Shown here piece after piece: positions 11,016 to 22,605 of a DNA stretch of 64,000 bases. Source of the stretch: Morchella semilibera (Eukaryota > Ascomycota > Pezizomycetes > Pezizales > Morchellaceae). Below the pieces are notes generated by a model that searched no databases, had not been told where the DNA came from, and was given only the letters and a program-made list of their open reading frames with translations. The first letter of the stretch is position 1; each line of letters begins with the position of its first letter. A program made the position numbers and the translations under genes. The stretch lies in contig CM018603.1 in assembly GCA_009192285.1 (NCBI GenBank), positions 2,100,588 to 2,164,587 on the forward strand, given 5' to 3'.

Positions 11016-12122
11016 ACAAAAGATAAATCATATAATTATTGCTAAGACCTAAAGAGGTAACCGGGGTAAAATTAAGAACTGCATGTGCAAAAACAAAAAA
11101 CTCCAATTCCCAAATGAAGGCTCCTCAAGCCTTCTAAACTGCCTACAGAGGTTTGGGAGCCTATCACCGTCATCGCTGGTTTTATCCTCTGCACTTACAG
11201 GTGGTTTCTCTCAGTCAGAATAATAAGATTCATATAAATGCCATTCAGGAAGAGCATTCTATAATGCCCACCCCGATAAGTTCATGGATAGGGTATGTTC
11301 AGACCTTCAAGTTCCTAATCCAAAAGCTCTATATCATTAATATCGTCCTCAGTCAGGCAATCTCATCCTTCTAGTGAAGGCATTTGGGGCCTTTGGGTAG
11401 GCCCAGTTACAATTGCCGAAGGCCTATGAAGCACCGCACACAGCCTTAAGGGTTTTGCCTCTGTGGCCCTGAGCCAACCTTCCAGCTCTTGATCATCTCC
11501 GATTGGCACATATTCCAGATCTGGGGGATAAGCTGCCTGCCCCCGGGGTACCGAATTGGACATCGCCCTGTAGAAGGCTTGAACAGCCCTCTTAGAGCCC
11601 CTTGGAGCGGCCAGTGGGACTCGTTGGCTAAATTATACATAGACATCACTTCGAGAATGCCGGTAAATGACATAAGCGACGCAATCCCATACCAGTCGTA
11701 TGGACGGTGCGTATCGCTTGGGATGGCAGTAGCCTTGTCTGGGTCAATAATATGTACGGTTATTGCGGGCCTGGGAGGTATTCCTAAATTCTCCCAGGAC
11801 TTGAATACCATTTTGTAATATCTCTCGTTATCCACCACACTTTCCAAAGCTTCGTCATATCGTTTGTCTATCCTTTTTCTCTTCTGTGATAGATCTACAA
11901 TGAGATGGGCTAGGGCTGCTTGGATCTTTATAGAGTCCTCTGAAGTCTTTTCTAACCACTTGAGCTTCAAATTCATTAGGGCCTTGTGATCCATGGCATA
12001 TTCGCACAAATGATTGAATGAAGAATCGCCCCAGCTGGATTTATTCACACACGCTGTCTTTGTCATTTCATCGGCGAGCTCTTTGCATAGAGCTTTATAG
12101 ATATCATCTTTATCTAAGTAAA

Positions 12123-12259
12123 CATCAGCAAACTAAACTTATCACTGCAGTCTTCCAACAGTCTCTCGGGTCTCCTGAGAGTCTCCTGAGACTCCTGGAG
12201 ATTTTTTGAGTCTCCTGAGGCTCAGGAGACATCAGGAGACAAATGAAGTCTTGCTGATG
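12123..12259. mobile_element. 137-bp Plavaka-type miniature element (in ORF1 of A)
   Basis: Begins CATCAGCAA, ends TTGCTGATG, and carries several GTCTCCTGAG/CTCAGGAGAC repeats around a palindrome. The site is filled by ..CTTAGATAAAG.. coding sequence in element C, so the insertion is directly visible. Flanks AAA and AAG suggest a 2-bp duplication. Confidence 0.92.
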
Positions 12260-12428
12260 AAGATTCTCCGGCAGTTGTATGTGGTCTGGCAAATGTACTT
12301 GACGGGTAATTTGTATCGTGGTGCCACTTCAGGGTCTTCCTTAGTCCTTTGGACCCGCTTCCTGATTTGTGGGTCTGACTTGGGTAGGGAACATCGAGTC
12401 TGAGGGGTAGGTGTTATTGGGGGGGCGC

Positions 12429-13193
12429 TGTAACGGGGCTCTGCCTCTACTAACAAGAGTGTAGGAGACAAGAGGGCCAGTAGAAGATAGAAGTTAGGTT
12501 TAGAGAGTAAAGATTCTTCTGGTAGACTTAGAATAATCTTAAGGGTCTTCTTCCGCTTGTTACAACTGATGATGAGAAAAACGAGAACAAGTGGGCGAAA
12601 ACGGAGATGAGTACTTATACTCCAAATCTCTCTTTTTCCTGTATTCCACCGCTCTCACTAAGTTCTGGTGAAAACTCTCTTTCGGGGCGGAAACAATTCC
12701 TCCGCTACCCCGCTTCTCCTTAAACGCTAGGGGTGTTTCCGGTCCTAGAGTAAGCACCCTTAACCAGGGTCAAGGATCATCTGCAGTCTGGCTGTCACAC
12801 AGCCCCGAGCCTGTATTAAATGAGTCTCCGCTCAGATGATCTACCCAAGATGGCTACGGAGCTGTAACTTATTGTAGATTATTCCCGGGCATAGCCACTA
12901 CCGCTTGCAGGAGGGCTATTCATGTACAGAGGGATGCTGGAAATGCCCGGCACTTAGAGACCTCTCTCTAGCCAGTCCTCTATTCACTGACAAGGCCTAG
13001 ACTCGTCAGCCTACCCTTTCATGAATAGATTTCCACCCTAGCGGTCAGAAGGTAGGTACACTTGTAGCAGGTTGCGGTCCTCACTGCAGGTACTTTTCCT
13101 ATCACTGTAACTGCTGGATTCTATCAATAACTCTGAGCCTATAACAGGCCCAGTGAGAACTATTCTCATAACCGTTGGTATGGCTCTGTTATA
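12429..13193. mobile_element. 765-bp solo LTR-like insertion of a different family
   Basis: The sequence between the two GGCGC copies (12424-12428 and 13194-13198) is absent from the ORF1 gene of element C. It begins TGTAAC and ends GTTATA (probably GTTACA originally), which with the 5-bp duplication is typical of an LTR. I see no coding capacity. I do not recognise the family, and there is no internal region here. Confidence 0.75.
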
Positions 13194-14024
13194 GGCGCCA
13201 GGGGCCATTGAGAAGCCCTTAGGAGCCCTGGATCCTGAAGGCCCATATCCTGGAGGGTGTAGAATGAGGCTTTTCAGAGGCTCCTCAGACATTCTCGACT
13301 TTCCCTTCTGGGTGCTCCGGGGTATCTCTTTCTCTGACTCAATCTCTATGTAGGATGCAACACTACTACTAGAGGCTGAACTAAGGCTGAAGTCCGAGCT
13401 TTCACTATCAATGTACTGCCTGGAGATTAATGGTCCGACCTCCTGTTTTTTGGATGCGTTTTTATCACTATGGGAGGATATGCAGCTTTGTTTTTGGCCT
13501 TGTTTAGGGCTTGCCAGGGTGTCGTCGGGGGCGTTTGATGAGGTGTGCGGTTTGGATGCCAACTTATACCAAGAGGAAAAAAAAGCTTCCTGTTTATATG
13601 TCAATTGCTTGAATATAGAGCAATAGAGAGGATAGGATACCATCTTATATCGTGTATTATAAACTCTTGAAGGCTTCCAGGGACTTGGAGATATTGTAGT
13701 AAGCTTGAGCCAGTGTATCGATCCTAGGGATGGATAGGTATAGAAGTAGGAGAATAGGGGAACGCGAGATATCTTCGATCAAACTTCACTACGTCATATA
13801 TTGGAGTAACAATTGAACGTCATATTGAATCATATGATGTCACTCAAATATTGTGATCAGAATGTTAGTGCGATAAGATATGATCTATCGGTGCACGGGC
13901 CCATTTAGAGTGCCAACCTCCCCAAAACCTTTTAAGTCTAGGAAGATTAGGAAATCCTCATGGGCTCCAAAGTCTCCAAATCCTCCAGAGTCTCCGAAGC
14001 CTCCACTAAAATTGACTATCAGCA

Positions 14025-16935
14025 ATGAGATTACGATGTATTTTGCATTCGGAGTTACGTCAATGCTGGTAGTTTCAATCGACATCTCTCAAAAGTCCAC
14101 CCATAGTGGACCCACGAATGGTACGAGAGGCAGTTTTCAGGGACTTCCGTTGAGGGCTCGCAGAGCCTTCCTGAAGGCTCAGGCGGTTCCCATGAGGGTG
14201 GACATTTGAACATACCAGATGAAAGCGAGTCCGATACTGAATCAAATGATGAACATACTTTGGGATCCACGCGGTTCAATCTAGCAACTACCATATACGA
14301 GGGTGCAGGGAAGCCTCTTTTCACCGCAACGGGATATGATGAAGGCTCGGAAAGCCTTTTGATCAACCTATGGCAGCCTTTCGAATCAGCAAAGGAATTT
14401 CGGTTGTCGCGCTGCTTCCTACACTGTAGTAGTCGAATGTGTCTGGGGGTCAGATGAACAATTTCTTCCGCACCGTGTGCCCTCTACAAGGCTTCTACAG
14501 CACTGGTAGAGGCTTTACACGCCTCCTCGATGAGATGTCGTCTATGGGGGAGGTTAGGAAAAAAGAGCTGGATACACTTAGAGATCGAAATGGGCGGGCA
14601 GAAATTCTTTACTCTTACAGGGACCCTATGAATATAGTGCGTTTTCTTCTGGGACAACATGCATTTAGAGAGTCTTTGGTGTATTCACCTACTATAGAAT
14701 ACAATAAAATGGGGGAGCGGATGTATGGGGAGATGCACACGGCAGACTGGTAGTGGGAGATACAGGTTTGCAACACTTACTTAGAAGGCTCAGGGAGCCT
14801 CTGCTAACCTCTCACAAATGTTATAGAATAACCTTCCAGAAGGATGAACGGTGGTGCCAGTAATATGTGTATCAGACGGAATACACCTCACTAATTTCAG
14901 TGGTGACAAGAAGGCTTAGCCAGTATAGCTAACAATTGTCAATATCACCTCGGACACATGAAATAAAATCTCTAATTACACGATCATACTCCTAGCTCTA
15001 CTGCCAGTGCCATCAAAGATTGGAGTGCGTACGAACGGACGCCATTGGGAGAGCCAGATGGTCCTTCACCAGGTCCTCTCTGAGGTTCTCGAAGGCCTTC
15101 AGGGCCTTGCGGAAAGGGGTGAGCTTATAACATGCGCTGATGGCTATGTGCGCCTATGTTATCCGATACTATGTGCATGGATTGCGGTTCAACGAGAACA
15201 TGCCTCGCTGCTAAACCTCAACGATCAGGCCTGCCCTAGGTGTGAAGTTGATTTCAAGGGCTTGGGGAGCCTTCAAGAAAACCCGGCACACATTCAGGAG
15301 CAATATATTGAAATGGTAGAGTGTTATAAGGAGGATAAGTCAGATACTGCATCCGTTGAATACCTGGTATCGAAATCTCTTAAAACTCCGAGTCTATATA
15401 ATGCTTTGTGGGCCTTGCCGAAGGCTCAGGTGTATGATCTTCACAAGCCAAATATGTTGCATAATATTTATCTCGGCCTATTAAAACATATGATGGAATG
15501 GATTCAATTGTTTCTGAAAAAACACAATCGGCTAGAGAATTTCAATTGGGCTTGGGCGTCTATTAAGCCTTACCCAGGGCTTGCTGTACCAAATAAGGCT
15601 TATCAGGCAACTACCCAATGGCAAGGTAAAGAATTACGTCATCTCGGCCAGATAGTTCTAGGAGACTTTGCAGTGGCTCTTTGGAACCCCCGAAAAGCTT
15701 CACAGAGCGACTTCAGGAGATCCTTGAGGTGTGTTCAGTCACTAATCGATTTCCACTTGATGGCACAGTACACTACGCGTACAAAAGAAACACTAAACTA
15801 TCGTCAAGGGTATTTTCAGGATTTCCACAAGTATAAGGATGTGTTTCTGGAATTTAGAACCAATAAACAAACAAGGAAAGAGGTAAATGATCGAACAAAG
15901 GTGCTGCAAGGCTCGGGAAGCATTGACGGAGGCCTGGCGGAGCTTGAGGAGATTCGCGAGTCTTTTCATTTCAACTCCATTAAAATGCATCTTCTTTCAC
16001 ACTTCCTGGGGCATGTAGAGCGATTTGGTAATATCCCAATGTTTTCAACCAATGTGAGCGAGTTAGCTCACAGGCAACAAATTAAGATGGCTTATGCAGC
16101 CTCCAATCAGGTTGATACAACAGTTCAGATTCTCGGTTACCACTCAAGGTGTATAGCTATAGAGATACGGGTCTTAAATCTAAAAGATATCGTTGTCAGT
16201 CTTCTAGAACCTTACAAGCTCCTCCCAAGCAATCGAGAGAGCCTCCGGAGCATGTTGAAAGTATTCAAAAACGAGGACCCACAAAGGACAAACGAAAGAT
16301 CCCTAGACCATGATAAACATCCGATACCTAAAATGACGACCTCCGACGGTGGACCCCACATATTATCTAATATCGTCAATATGATTAAAATGAATAGAAC
16401 AATACTAGCAAGAGCGGTATCAGAATATGGTCAGGGCCTGAGCTGGAGAGAACAAGGCTTATTGAGCCTTCTGGAGTGCTCGGTGGGGTGCTTTAAGTGC
16501 CTACAGGTGTCAGTATCAATTTTTCAGAAGCCTGACAGTTACAAGATACACAATATACGTTGTACAGGAGAGGTATTATTTAGGAAAAGGTCGACTCGAA
16601 ATGATTGGGCATGGATTAAGGTGGCCACAGCGGAGCTGTGGGGAGCCTTTCAGAGACACCTAGCAGGGCTTGTACAAGCAATATTCAAGATACGTGACAG
16701 TATATCGATGGAAACATATCAGCTTTGTCTTGTAGAGCTACTGGAAGCCAAGGATAGGGGTCTTCCAGACGGCTCACACGGTCTTCTTAGAGTTGCGAGG
16801 CGCTCTCGGCAAAGGTTTTGGGTAGTTAATATCAGTAGTGTTTTAGGAATGGCTCATTTGTTCGAGCTGGGACAGGGTCAATGGCTTGTGAACATGAGGA
16901 TAGATTTGGGAACATGGAATGAGTTCGATATATAG
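14025..16935 (+). pseudogene. Plavaka transposase pseudogene, element A
   Basis: Homologue of the intact transposase at 54806..51908. The N-terminal C2H2 finger region has lost 2 bp between its two cysteines, the next segment is shifted near 14430-14440, and a TGG-to-TAG change lies before the intron (near 14750). The C-terminal 642 codons (15007-16935) remain open and keep the Plavaka core: the ACPRCEVDF zinc-binding stretch and LHKPNMLHNIYLGLLKHMME. The protein would have bound element ends and cut them. Damage is mostly transitions. It is divergently arranged from the ORF1 homologue, as in element C. Confidence 0.9.
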
Positions 16936-16939
16936 TGAC

Positions 16940-17677
16940 AATGTCTCTGATGGCCTAGGGAAAGATACAAGAGGCCTTCGTAAAGGCTCGAGTGACTTCA
17001 GCTGGCATAGAATGTATTTAGAATAAAATTAACATGATAATAAATGAAACAATATGATCTACTAGTAGATCGGGGACTCATGAGGGCTCCAGGACCCCTT
17101 ACAAAGGCACAGAGAGCCAGAAGCTCCCGGAAGCGGCGCGGTAGCCATCAAGAGCTGTATATGCTTTTTGCGCGAAAATGGGTTGTTGGTGGTGGCCTCC
17201 GATACTTACTAATCAAAGCTTTGCAGGGCATCTGGAAGGCTCAGGAAGCCCTCTGGAAGGTTCGGGGGGGGAGAAACAATTAGCGAGGGCATCTGGATAG
17301 TTAAGAAGAGTAATAGCTTTGGCGGTTGCAATCAAAGACTCAGGAGGTCCGAGTCCTCTGGAAGGCAGAAAACAATTAGCGAGTATCAGGAGGTAAGAAG
17401 GGTAACAGAAGACTCAGGGAGCCCTCTAGAGGGCTCAGGAGGCTATATATAATTAGAGAGATGTCATGAGAGGTAAGGAGGGTAACAGGGGGCTCTGAGC
17501 CAGCAGGTTCTCTAGAAGGCTCAGGAGGCCCTATAGAAGGCTCGAGAGGCCATCGGGGGGCTCGGGAGGCAACAAATATTTAGCAAGGTTATTAGGAGAG
17601 ACGGGAGGGTAGTTGCCTTGGCAACGGTCTCCGGAGACTCAGTCAAGCCTCTGGAAAGAGTTTGAATTTTGCTGATG
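16940..17677. repeat. Subterminal repeat region and end of element A
   Basis: Non-coding region with many imperfect GAAGGCTC..GAGGCC copies and two to three copies of a longer unit containing AATTAGCGAG and GGTAACAG, ending at the terminal TTTTGCTGATG (17667-17677). It matches 51303-51650 in element C in reverse. Such subterminal repeats are usually transposase contact sites. Confidence 0.75.
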
Positions 17678-18054
17678 TGGAATGTCCTGAGACTTTTACA
17701 GTCACCCTAGTACTTCTCAAGGTCTGTAAGGTTCTCAGATTTAAACGGCTTGGTTAAGTTGTCATGGAGCTCTCCTAAATCTTCTTTGATCCCTTCTTGC
17801 AACTTCTTGATCTTAGCTCGTAGTTCCTGGACTTCTTTGTGGAACTGGGTTCGGTCTTGTTCTCTTTTGGAGTGGTGGGTAGTGAGGCCGATAGCATATT
17901 GATGGATCCCTCCGTATGCTCTTTGGGGTGGGCCATACGCCTGCCTCGCTTCTTCCTTTGTGATGGGTTTCACCTTAGGTTGAGCGACAAAGAACATTTC
18001 GAAGTCTGTATGGAGCTTTTGATAATATAATAGATTTGTATTTGGGATGGTCAT
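17678..18054 (-). pseudogene. Old Gypsy gag, N-terminal part
   Basis: Gag of an older Gypsy copy starting at ATG 18054 and running to the end of Plavaka A. It is recognisably the same family as the gag at 23809 but carries subfamily differences (KEDLGELHD where the young copy has KGGLEELHD). The same subfamily signature appears in the gag at 48114 onwards, suggesting that the two pieces come from one element or close relatives. Its 5' LTR is the interrupted LTR 18116-24948. Confidence 0.82.
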
Positions 18055-18317
18055 AATGAACTATGGTACGAGGAGCTCATGCTGTGCCAGTCGAGTAAGG
18101 GTGGTATCGTTTTAGTGTGACGGGTAACCGGCGGGTGGACCGTGAAAGATGACAATGATCACGCAGAAAAACTAGAGGAGCACAGCCAACACAACGAAAA
18201 CACTAACGTAGACGAGAGAAGAGCCAGGCGAGTGCAAGCGCAGGCACTCACAAGGGCAAAGACAAGGGCAAGCGCAGGGGGCACAGGATAGAGCAGGAGA
18301 GACAAAGACCAGGCAAG

Positions 18318-18906
18318 TGTGACGGAGTAACCTGACGCAAAGGAGAATATGACAATGATGACGCAGAGGGGCTCGAGGAGCACAGTGTGCTTTGACGAGG
18401 GGACCGACGAAGGCAAGGCAAGAGCAAGGGCACAAGAGCACAGAGCAGGGAAAGTGAGGACCGGATGGACCTCAACGAGAACGATAAGAAGTACTATGGG
18501 TTTCCTCTTGTCAGAGGATCGAGTCTTGGGGACGAGAGGCTATGGCTTAGAAATAGGAGTAGATTCCTATGTACCGAGAGAACAGGAAGACGAGACAGAG
18601 AGAAAAGAAAGAAAGAACTAAGGAAAACATCTATCCCCGTTATTTAACATACCTCCCCCACCAGTCCGCCAAGACTAAATATCGTCATCCACAGAATCCC
18701 ATAGAAACCCATCGCTACCACACCGCATAATCCTCCCCACCATCTTCGCTATTTACATTACCAATTCATCACGCCATCGAACCTCCTAGAAACCTATGAC
18801 GACACCCTCCACCTTGCATTCCCTGCTTTCGCTTAACATTTCCCCAACAACCACAATCGTGCACTGTCCACCGAACTGTCGGGACAGATTCCAAGACGCC
18901 GGGACA
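18318..18906 (-). repeat. 3' LTR of the Gypsy element
   Basis: 589 bp, TG..CA ends, 45 bp shorter than its partner because of a deletion between two GGCAAG repeats (near 18413). It follows pol by 21 bp. Confidence 0.93.
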
Positions 18907-18927
18907 GATCAGGTCCCCTCCAAGGGC
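18907..18927 (-). promoter_or_regulatory. Polypurine tract of the Gypsy element
   Basis: On the minus strand the bases before the 3' LTR read TTGGAGGGGACCTGATC, a purine-rich run directly after the pol stop. It is the expected primer site for plus-strand synthesis. Confidence 0.65.
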
Positions 18928-21900
18928 CTAGCTCCTGATAGGCCGAGGTTTCGAAGGATATTGGTTGTGAAATATTTTTTTAATATCAGGGCTATGCTCC
19001 AAATCACTCGAAGGTTGCCAGGACGGTTCTTCATATCCAGTATATCTGACCAAGTACTCCACCCGTCGTCCCCTTTTCCGCGAATCCAATATTTCCGCTA
19101 CCTCCCATTCAGTCTCTCCTTCAACTTCCACCGGTGGAGGCGGTTCAACAATTTGTCCAGGGACCGGATTTCCAATTGTCGGCGATAATAATGAAACATG
19201 GAATACCGGGTGTACCTTCATAGAGGCTGGTAGTTCCAGCTCATAGGCATAAGGACTCACAATTCGTCTAACCAGATAGGGACCGATTTGTTTCCAATCA
19301 AGTTTCTTCGATGGTCGCTTGGTTTCGATGTTCTTGGTGGAAAGCCAGACAGAATCACTGACTGTGTATCGAGGTGCAGGGGTGCGATGTAAGTTGGCCA
19401 TTTCCTCCTGTATCTTCTGTGCCCTGAACATCTCGCTTTTCAGAAAATCAAACACCTGAGACATCTCTCGTGCCAACCCATTAGCCTGGTCCTCATTCAC
19501 CGTCTGTCCGTGCTGTAAAGGTCCAAATGTCATCCTCGGATGTCTCCCATAGTTGGCCTGAAAGGGGGACATATTAGTAGTTTCGGAAATGTGATTATTA
19601 GTAGCAAACTCAGCCAGAGGTATAAAATCCGCCCAGTTATCCTGTTGATATGATACATAACTGCGAAGATATTGCTCCATAATCGCATTCGTCCTTTCTG
19701 TTTGTCCATCGGTCTGAGGATGAAATGCTGTAGAATATCGAGGGGCAATTTCCAGTCTTTCGCAGAGAGCCTTCCAAAATTCAGCAGTAAACTGTGTCCC
19801 TCGATCGGACACAATAGTCTCGGGTAACCCATGTAGCTTCCATACCTGCTCCAGGTATAGACGAGACAGATCCCTGGCGTTAACATTCTCCGTCGTGGGG
19901 ATCAAATGCTTCATCTTTGTCAACCGATCCACCACTACTAGAATGGCATTAAATCCACGACTCTCCGGAAGTCCCGTTACAAAATCCATCGTGACATCCG
20001 TCCAGGGTCCTTTGGGCACTAATAATGGGCGCAGAACTCCTTGTAGGGGGTTATGGTTCGTCTTGCTTTGCCGACAGATGTGGCAGTTCCGGACATAGCG
20101 GTCTGTATATTTCCGCATGGTCGGCCAATAATATTCTCGACTGAGAAGTTCCAAAGTCTTTGATCGTCCAGGATGTCCAGCCGAAGGTTTATCATGATAC
20201 TCTCGTAGTAGATAGAGCTTGAGTTCGTCAAAGTCAGGGACGTAGAGGGTATTCCGATAAAGCAGTAACCCCTCCTCGCTCTCCTTGCACTCGCCCAATG
20301 AAATCTCTTTCGATTGTCGAACGCCGTCCCGAAGCATGGATAGAACTTTACTCGGAAAGCTATCACACTGGTAAGCTTTGTTAAATAAATCAAGTACAGG
20401 GAACGATCCTTCAGCGGGTTCATTTGACAAAGAGCCCGCTAACAAACCTATCTTTGCATCTAAGTTCTCCTTCTTCAAAACCACTCGACTTTGTTGTTCC
20501 AATCTCTCATCTCCTTCCTTCGGTAAATCCTTAGGCCTCCTGGTCAAGATATCAACCTTCCTTCCCTGTTTCCCTGGCCGATATTGAATAATAAAATTAA
20601 ATAGAGACAGGAATTCCGCCCACCGGGTCTGACGCCGATTCAGTAATTTAGTCGACATAAAGTACTCAAGATTGCGGTGATCCGTAAGTACTTTGACTTG
20701 GAACTGGGCTGTTTCTAAATGAGGTCTCCATTCCTCAAAACAACGAATAATAGCCAGTAACTCTTTGTCGTAGATCTCATAGTTGCATTCCGCAGGCGAG
20801 TGTGTCTTGGAGAAGAAAGCAACTGGATGGAGTATTCCCGTGTCGTCTCGTTGTGATAATATTCCAGCTGATACATAGTCTGACGCATCAGTTTCCACAA
20901 TAAATTCCTTTTCGGGATCCGGATGCATCAACACAGGGGCGGTGGTAAAAGCAGTCTTAAGTTTTTGAAAAGCTTGCTCCACCTTTTGAGTCCACTCGAA
21001 TCGTACATGCTTTTTCGTCAAGGTAGTCAGAGGTCGAGCCACTCGGGAGTAAGCATAAATAAAACGTCGGTAAAAATTGGCAAACCCAAGAAATTCCTGA
21101 ACCTCCTTCACCGTCTTCGGCGCCTCCCAGTCTACAATCGTATGAACTTTGGTAGGATCCATCTTCATCCCTCCAGGAGTAAGAATCATTCCTAAATACT
21201 TGGTCTCTTGTACGCTAAACTCGCACTTCTCCGGTTTCAAATGGACCTCATTAGCTTCTAGAGCTTCCAATACCTGTCGCACGTCCTGTTGATGTTGCTC
21301 CAAGGTTTCCGAATAAATAAGAATATCATCCAGATAAGCAGTAGCACAACGGTCCAAAAAGGGTCGAAGAATATCATTAATCCAGCGTTGGAAGGTAGCA
21401 GGAGCATTGGTTAGACCAAAGGGCATCACCAAATATTCCCAATGTCCATAACGTGTTCGAAAAGCCGTTTTCCACTCGTCCCCTTCTTTAATCCTAATTT
21501 GATTGTAACCCCATCGTAGGTCCAACTTGGGAAAATAATTAGCTCGGGCTAGATTGGCCATCGTTTCTGGTGTAAGGGGAAGAGGGTATCGATCCTTGAC
21601 GGTAATAGCATTTAGCTTTCGATAATCGACGCACAAGCGTAGGGAACCATCAGCCTTTTTGACGAATAGCACCGGGGCACCAGCTGGAGAATTGCTAGAT
21701 CTAAGAAATCCTTTCTGCAAATTGTCGGCCAAATAATCCCTCAACGCCTTCAATTCTTCCCGTGACATACTATACATGGGACCAAAGGGTGGTACCGTTC
21801 CTTCCTTGAGTTTAATCTCATGGTCATAGGGACGATGTGGCGGTAGTCTAGAGGCATTAGTCTCATCGAACAGTTGTTGGAACCGCTGGTAATTAATTGG

Positions 21901-22605
21901 AATCGTTCCATCCGGGTTGGCAGGCATTTCCAATATCCTGTTGACAGCATAGAGGGTGGTCGAATAAATTTGCACCGTAGGGTCTTGCGAAAGTTTCTTA
22001 AACGATCGAGGAGTAATTGCCGAAATATTTGTAACAGGCCTTTCTGGCGGTGAAGTTGAGATTCCTCGAGCAACAATAGGTTTGCGGTTGGCTATACAAT
22101 GTTCAAGGCACACTGATGATTGGAAGCGAATCTCATTCCTTCCACTATCAATCAAAACTCCATGCCTCCTTAACCAAGGTATTCCCATCACAATCGGGTA
22201 ATGTCCCAACTTGGTAACAAAGAAAGGACACTCCTCCACATGTCCATTAATTTCCAATTCCAACGTCACCTTCCTGGTCACTTTCCCAGACTCAATAGGC
22301 CTTCCATCAATCACATCAATCTCCCTCTCAGTCCTCAAATTTTTCATTTTCAATTCATGGCGGCGCACAAAGTCTTCATCAATAAATGCATACCCCGACG
22401 CTCCAGTATCAATCAAGGCATAAGTGGGTATAATAGATTTTTTATTTTGTGAAATAGAACACACTACAATCAGTTGATTCCCATCCATTTCCCCTTCTGA
22501 TACTGAAAACGTTGAAATAGACACCTGAGAGAAAACCTTTGGAGGTCCCTGGGCTATGCCGCCTACTAGTAGGCCAGGGACGAATCTTTTAACTCCTCCT
22601 CATCC
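18928..22605 (-). CDS. Gypsy pol: protease, RT, RNase H, integrase, chromodomain
   Basis: Open frame of about 1,200 codons. Motifs in order: aspartic protease ALIDTGASGYAFID near residue 35; reverse transcriptase with MPFGLTNAPATF and catalytic YLDDILIYSE; RNase H with [18 protein letters not shown] and [11 protein letters not shown]; integrase HHCC (YHDKPSAGHPG..CHICRQSK) and DDE core (DVTMDFVTG, IVSDRGTQF, E in TERTN); and a C-terminal chromodomain (EILDSRKRG..YLVRYTGYEEPSWQP). The chromodomain should direct integration to heterochromatin. The annotated frame from 22524 begins with GTG, and the same frame stays open upstream into the gag 3' end in the -1 phase, so I take it as expressed by frameshift from gag and not from its own ATG. 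I see no stop in it. Confidence 0.93.

Larger units (their letters stand above)
11315..13643 (-). pseudogene. Accessory ORF1 homologue, element A, doubly interrupted
   Basis: Counterpart of the 483-aa gene at 55188-56639. The N-terminal Ser-rich part (13643 to about 13194) is followed by a 765-bp inserted solo LTR, then the next portion to 12260, a 137-bp miniature element, and the conserved core (12122 to 11315) ending at the same TAG after ..IELLD as in element C. Several frameshifts are also present. Because the element C gene gives the empty sites, the two insertion points can be read exactly. Confidence 0.87.
9701..17677 (-). mobile_element. Plavaka element A (partial, decayed)
   Basis: A large DNA transposon of the same kind as element C, in mirror orientation. 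It holds an accessory ORF2 pseudogene, a 101-bp-repeat array, an ORF1 pseudogene, a transposase pseudogene on the plus strand and a subterminal region ending TTTTGCTGATG at 17677. It is cut at 9701 by LINE A, and the rest of the element (DUF6532-like gene and right end) is not on this side. It has received a miniature element and a solo LTR. It stands in an old Gypsy gag. The matching remainder is probably element B (44586-48113). Confidence 0.88.

Noticed and set aside
17044-17283. 79-codon frame rich in Arg and Gly
   Set aside because: Lies in the subterminal repeat region of element A and is not open in the matching region of element C.
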